Positions 7,901 to 9,868 of a stretch of 9,868 nucleotides of DNA are shown piece by piece; positions within the stretch are counted from its first letter, which is position 1, and every line of letters begins with the position of its first letter. The position numbers were made by a program, and so were the translations under genes. Location: assembly GCA_041746975.1 (NCBI GenBank), contig JBGTGB010000281.1, forward strand, positions 1 to 9,868, written 5' to 3'. The notes under the pieces are model-generated. The model was given only the letters and a program-made list of their open reading frames with translations. It ran no database searches and was not told where the DNA came from. The DNA comes from Haliea sp041746975. Its GTDB lineage: Bacteria; Pseudomonadota; Gammaproteobacteria; Pseudomonadales; Halieaceae.

Positions 7901-8019
7901 AACAGCGGGAATTCGCGCACATTGAGCTCCCCGGCCGCGCGCAAACCCAGCACCACCAGGAACAGGCTGACCACCGTCGCCAGTACCGGCTTGCGGATAA
8001 AAAGATCGGTGAAAGCCAC
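4909..8019 (-). CDS. RND efflux permease, HAE-1 (AcrB/MexB-like) family
   Basis: This is an inner-membrane, proton-driven drug/proton antiporter subunit, expected to work as a trimer with the adaptor encoded just upstream and an outer-membrane channel. At 1036 residues it is the usual length. It begins FIRKPVLATVV, the conserved first helix. The first periplasmic loop spans about 35-335; helices 2-6 follow at about 338-490, with the proton-relay Asp pair D401-D402 in GIVVDDAIIVVENI. The second loop runs about 550-855, and the last helices include Lys929 in VISKHGILIVEFAN, the equivalent of the relay lysine. The loop at 602-616 is rich in Gly and Asn. The start is GTG at 8019, two bases after the adaptor stop, with only a weak Shine-Dalgarno. 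Substrate cannot be told from sequence by eye. HAE-1 is preferred over heavy-metal RND because of the DD motif context and overall length. Confidence 0.94.
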   Translation of the reverse strand: MAFTDLFIRKPVLATVVSLFLVVLGLRAAGELNVREFPLLENAVITVSTTYTGADAELIKGFITTPLEREIATAENIDYLTSNSTRGLSVIAAYVRTGANPDEVLTQVVTKVNKLRNELPRESEDPVLNLAVGEQVGTMYISFSSTELPINRVADYVIREVEPKLATLPGVQRASADTTDIFAMRIWLDSERLTALDLTASDVRAALQTNNVLSAVGATRGSMFEVTLKADTDISSEEGFRQLVLREQDGAIVRLEDVATVELGSEAYNSSAMVIDQRAVFVPISVASDANALEVIAGVREVYERDIVPSLPEGIEGSINYDATVYIEAAISQVQATIVEAMLIVILVIFLFLGSMRSVLIPAVAVPLSLVGALFLMLLMGFSINLLTLLAFVLAIGIVVDDAIIVVENIHRHIEHGMTPTEAALKGARELAWPIVAMTTTLVAVYLPIGFIGGLTGTLFTEFAFTLAGAVLISGVVALTLSPMMCARMLQSSADSADNRLEHWLDQRFEALRRVYQRDLDRVLDDRGGVLVFGAVILASCYFLFVRSPAELAPAEDLGLIFYLAESDPFVTLEYIEQYSAEIGQITRETPEIVVNFLFNGENPGGSGGNNGAFGGFIFKPWGERDRSSTEVLNETIRPRAEAIAGLQVNAVNPPPLPSPGIFPVEFVINSTLDYLVLYDSAEAVLARARASGKFIFIDQNLQLDKPQQRIHINRDKAALLGVSMQTLSDDLSALLSGGFVNRFAMQDRSYKVIPQVRRNQRLNPEDLNSYHTRTRSGKLIPLATLVTLEDEVTPRVLPGFQQLNAVTLSGLPRPGVPLGEALATLEIIVAEELGREYGVDYAGLSRQFKTEGSTLITSFFFALLLIYLVLAAQFESFRDPFIMLVTVPMSISGALLCLNVLALFQVNGATLNIYSQVGLVTLIGVISKHGILIVEFANRLQEEGMAKREAIEEAASVRLRPVLMTTAALVLAMVPLLLSSGPGAGARFSMGLVIASGMTIGTLFTLYVLPAVYMYLGRDVAARTQQASQKEALSS
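4923..4929 (-). promoter_or_regulatory. Strong Shine-Dalgarno for psd inside the RND gene
   Basis: The minus strand reads AAGGAGG, 10 bases before the psd ATG and inside the last codons of the permease. It lets psd be translated at its own rate even though its start overlaps the permease stop. Confidence 0.6.
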
Positions 8020-8021
8020 GG

Positions 8022-9149
8022 TCAGCGATTTTCCGGTTGCGGCTGCAGGCTGGTCGCCGGGGGTGAGGCGTTGTTCACCCGCACGGGCACGCCACCATCA
8101 AGCTTGAGCAGGCCACTGGTGGCGACGACCTCACCGACCTCCAGGCCGGACGCCACGGCGATCATGTCGCCGCGGGCGGGGCCGAGTTCTACAAAGCGCT
8201 GACGTACCGTGGTCTCAGACTCTTGCTCCGCCAGTACGAAAACCGAATTGCCGTAGGGTCGATAGGAAATGGCGGTCGCCGGCACCACGATCTGCTCGCC
8301 GGGCTCCCCCAGGGGCAGACTGATACGGGCGAACATACCGGGGCGCAAGCGCTCGCCCGGGTTGTCGACAACTGCCTGCAGGGCGATATTGCGGGTGTCC
8401 GGGTCCACCGCGGGGGCAATTGCCGTGAGGGTACCGCTAAAGGTTTCCGGCTCCAGCGCCTGGAACCGGGCCTGTAAAGGCATCCCGGGCTCCAGCTGGG
8501 GGGTGTAGCTGTCGGGCAGGGTAAAGTCCAGGTAAAGCCGGTCCAGTGCCTGCAGTTCGACGATCGCGTCCCCCGCCAGCACGTAGGCGCCAACATTGAA
8601 GCGCCGAATCCCCAGCCGGCCCGCAAACGGGGCCCGCAAGGTTTTCTGTTCAATTCGCGCTTTCTGCGCCGTGACCCGGGCCCGTGCCTGGTCCAGCTCG
8701 CTGGCGCGTCGGTCCAGTTCCGACTCCGAGATATTGCGCTCACGCAGCAGGGACTCGGCGCGCTTGAGCTCCGCTGCGGCTAAAGCCTGCGCCGCCTCCA
8801 GCACCGCCAGCTCGGCCCGATCCGGCACAGCGCTGAGCTCAAGAATCGCATCCCCGGCGGCCACAGAGGCGCCGTTGTCAAAATTCACCCGGGCAATAAT
8901 ACCCGGGACTTCCACCGCCAACTGCGCCCCATTGACGGGCGCAAGCGTGCCAACCGCATCTACCGAGGGTTGCCATGGCACTTTTTGCGCCGGTGTCGCG
9001 GTGATGGTCACCACCTGCCGAGGCATGTCGTCCATTGCACGATTCATCATTTGTTGGCCGTACCACTGCATGGCAAACAGGCCGCCAAACACCAGCAGTG
9101 TGGCCAACAGCATGAGCCACATGCGTTTGCCAAAAAGAAATTTTTTCAT
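8022..9149 (-). CDS. RND periplasmic adaptor (membrane fusion protein)
   Basis: AcrA/MexA-type adaptors bridge the inner-membrane RND pump and the outer-membrane channel. The product (375 aa from ATG 9149) has a basic start MKKFLFGKRM, one membrane helix at about 11-28 and no lipobox Cys, so it is anchored by the helix and not by lipid. The lipoyl half-motifs flank the coiled coil: VPGIIARVNFDNGASVAAGD (81-100) and LRAPFAGRLGIRRFNVGAYV (171-190), with heptad-rich, Ala/Glu/Arg-rich helices at about 110-170. Beta-barrel and membrane-proximal domains follow, including the typical SGLEVGEVVATSGLLKLDGG (334-353). GTG at 9173 in the same frame would add eight residues but lacks ribosome-binding support. 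It is the first gene of the adaptor-permease-psd unit, two bases from the permease start. No outer-membrane channel gene is present here. Confidence 0.94.
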   Translation of the reverse strand: MKKFLFGKRMWLMLLATLLVFGGLFAMQWYGQQMMNRAMDDMPRQVVTITATPAQKVPWQPSVDAVGTLAPVNGAQLAVEVPGIIARVNFDNGASVAAGDAILELSAVPDRAELAVLEAAQALAAAELKRAESLLRERNISESELDRRASELDQARARVTAQKARIEQKTLRAPFAGRLGIRRFNVGAYVLAGDAIVELQALDRLYLDFTLPDSYTPQLEPGMPLQARFQALEPETFSGTLTAIAPAVDPDTRNIALQAVVDNPGERLRPGMFARISLPLGEPGEQIVVPATAISYRPYGNSVFVLAEQESETTVRQRFVELGPARGDMIAVASGLEVGEVVATSGLLKLDGGVPVRVNNASPPATSLQPQPENR

Positions 9150-9209
9150 GGGTACCCGACAACAGAGGAACACAGGATGCCCGAACCGCCGCCGAGCTCA
9201 CCAACTCCA

Positions 9210-9237
9210 ATGATACTGCTTCGAGAACCTTAGTGAA
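9210..9237 (-). promoter_or_regulatory. Candidate sigma70 promoter for the adaptor-permease-psd operon
   Basis: On the minus strand TTCACT (9237-9232) and TATCAT (9215-9210) are 16 bases apart; they match the consensus boxes at four and five of six positions. Transcription would begin near 9203, leaving a leader of about 54 bases to ATG 9149. I saw no clear operator palindrome, and no regulator gene of the pump is in the window. Confidence 0.45.
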
Positions 9238-9249
9238 ACTGTGGGCGGG

Positions 9250-9303
9250 GCCGCCTAGGCCGCGTAGGTGGGCCGGGCCGCGTAGGCCGCCGAGGTCGGG
9301 CCG
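9250..9303. repeat. Imperfect 9-base tandem repeat, GC-rich
   Basis: Six consecutive 9-base units can be laid out: GCCGCCTAG, GCCGCGTAG, GTGGGCCGG, GCCGCGTAG, GCCGCCGAG, GTCGGGCCG. Units 2 and 4 are identical; units 3 and 6 are the most diverged. It lies downstream of phoH and upstream of the candidate pump promoter. I know no function for it; it may be replication slippage in non-coding DNA. Confidence 0.55.
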
Positions 9304-9317
9304 CGCCGGCACGACCT
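9293..9317. other. Stable hairpin downstream of phoH, no T-run
   Basis: AGGTCG (9293-9298) pairs with CGACCT (9312-9317), then after one G/A mismatch GCCG (9300-9303) pairs with CGGC (9307-9310) around a CGC triloop. This gives ten base pairs in 25 bases. An alternative pairing, GCCGCGC (9300-9306) with GCGCGGC (9318-9324), competes with it. The position 18 bases after the phoH stop suits a transcription end, but no T-tract follows on the minus strand, so it may only protect a 3' end or assist Rho-dependent termination. Confidence 0.4.
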
Positions 9318-9334
9318 GCGCGGCTCGACTTGCC

Positions 9335-9868
9335 CTACAGGTGCTCCTCCGCGAAGGCCGCCAGCCGGGAGCGCACGATACCGTTGACGTGCATGATGCC
9401 CGCGTGGGGATAGGATTTGGTCTTTTCCACCAGGTAGGTGAGTCCCGAGGTCAGCGGCGAGATGTACTTGTTGTCGATTTGCGCCAGGTTACCCAGCACC
9501 ACGATCTTCGAGTCAGCCCCTACCCTGCTGATCACCGATTTCAATTGGAACTGGGTCAGGCCCTGGGCCTCATCGATGATGATATAGGCGTTGTTGAATG
9601 AGCGCCCGCGCATGAAGTTGAGCGACTTGAACTGGATATTGGCCCGCTCCTTTACATAGGCGATGCTGCCGTGGCAGGACTCGTCGGTGCCGTGCAGAAT
9701 CTCCAGGTTGTCGTCGAAGGCCGCCAACCAGGGCGCCATCTTCTCCTCCTCGGTGCCCGGCAGAAAGCCGATGTCCTCGGCGATAGGCGGGGTGGAACGC
9801 GCCACGATGAGCTTGCTGAACCGCTTCTGCTCGAGTATCGCATGCAGGCCGTACGCCAGGGCCAGCAG
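9335..9868 (-). CDS. PhoH-family ATPase, 5' end missing
   Basis: The last 177 residues of a PhoH-type P-loop ATPase enter from the right edge. The first visible residues, LLALAYGLHAILEQKRF, are what normally directly follows the Walker A GKT, which must lie just beyond base 9868. Then come ARSTPPIAEDIGFLPGT (fragment residues 23-39), the Walker B strand IIIDEAQG with Asp99-Glu100, and the sensor-like VVLGNLAQIDNKY. The sequence RSTPPIAEDIGFLPGTEEEK, with Thr-Pro-Pro in place of the Pro-Ala-Val of short PhoH proteins, fits the longer PIN-PhoH subgroup, whose members have been linked to RNA helicase/ribonuclease activity. The PIN domain itself would be outside the window, so that subgroup is an inference. 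The stop is TAG at 9335-9337. Confidence 0.93.
   Translation of the reverse strand: MLALAYGLHAILEQKRFSKLIVARSTPPIAEDIGFLPGTEEEKMAPWLAAFDDNLEILHGTDESCHGSIAYVKERANIQFKSLNFMRGRSFNNAYIIIDEAQGLTQFQLKSVISRVGADSKIVVLGNLAQIDNKYISPLTSGLTYLVEKTKSYPHAGIMHVNGIVRSRLAAFAEEHL

Noticed and set aside
8878..9312. 144-codon open frame on the minus strand, out of frame with the adaptor
   Set aside because: Its first part translates the 9-base repeat and its remainder overlaps the true adaptor frame; no domain or start signal.

Overview
The window is GC-rich and densely packed. Its gene content points to a gammaproteobacterium: queG, orn, rsgA and psd lie close together, as in Escherichia coli and relatives. From overall protein flavour I would guess a marine group such as the Halieaceae/Cellvibrionales, but that is an impression; no marker gene here settles it.

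Layout from left to right. (1) 1-708, plus: 3' part of queG (epoxyqueuosine reductase, tRNA queuosine synthesis). (2) 709-1092, plus: coding-like remnant of a sensor protein, in the same frame as queG and directly after its stop, with no start of its own. (3) 1113-2304, minus: a two-gene signalling or envelope cassette behind a good sigma70-type promoter. It holds a LysM/TPR-like lipoprotein gene broken by a one-base frameshift in a run of five C, followed by a two-helix membrane protein with a cytoplasmic FHA domain. (4) 2408-2965, minus: orn (oligoribonuclease). (5) 3050-4066, plus: rsgA (ribosome small-subunit maturation GTPase), divergent from orn. (6) 4049-9149, minus: a tight three-gene unit running periplasmic adaptor, RND efflux permease, psd (phosphatidylserine decarboxylase), with a candidate promoter near 9210-9237. 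psd overlaps the permease stop by 4 bases and overlaps rsgA tail-to-tail by 18 bases. (7) 9150-9334: intergenic stretch with a 9-base tandem repeat and a stable hairpin. (8) 9335-9868, minus: 3' part of a PhoH-family ATPase.

The conserved core (queG, orn, rsgA, psd) serves tRNA modification, RNA turnover, ribosome maturation and phospholipid synthesis. Two things interrupt the familiar order. The FHA/lipoprotein cassette and sensor remnant sit between orn and queG, and psd is turned to face rsgA and placed at the end of an efflux-pump operon.

I found no CRISPR array, insertion sequence, tRNA or rRNA. I see no convincing complete new system. The most unusual region is 709-2304: an FHA membrane protein, a frameshifted LysM lipoprotein and a decayed sensor fragment, which together look like a phospho-signalling locus partly lost.
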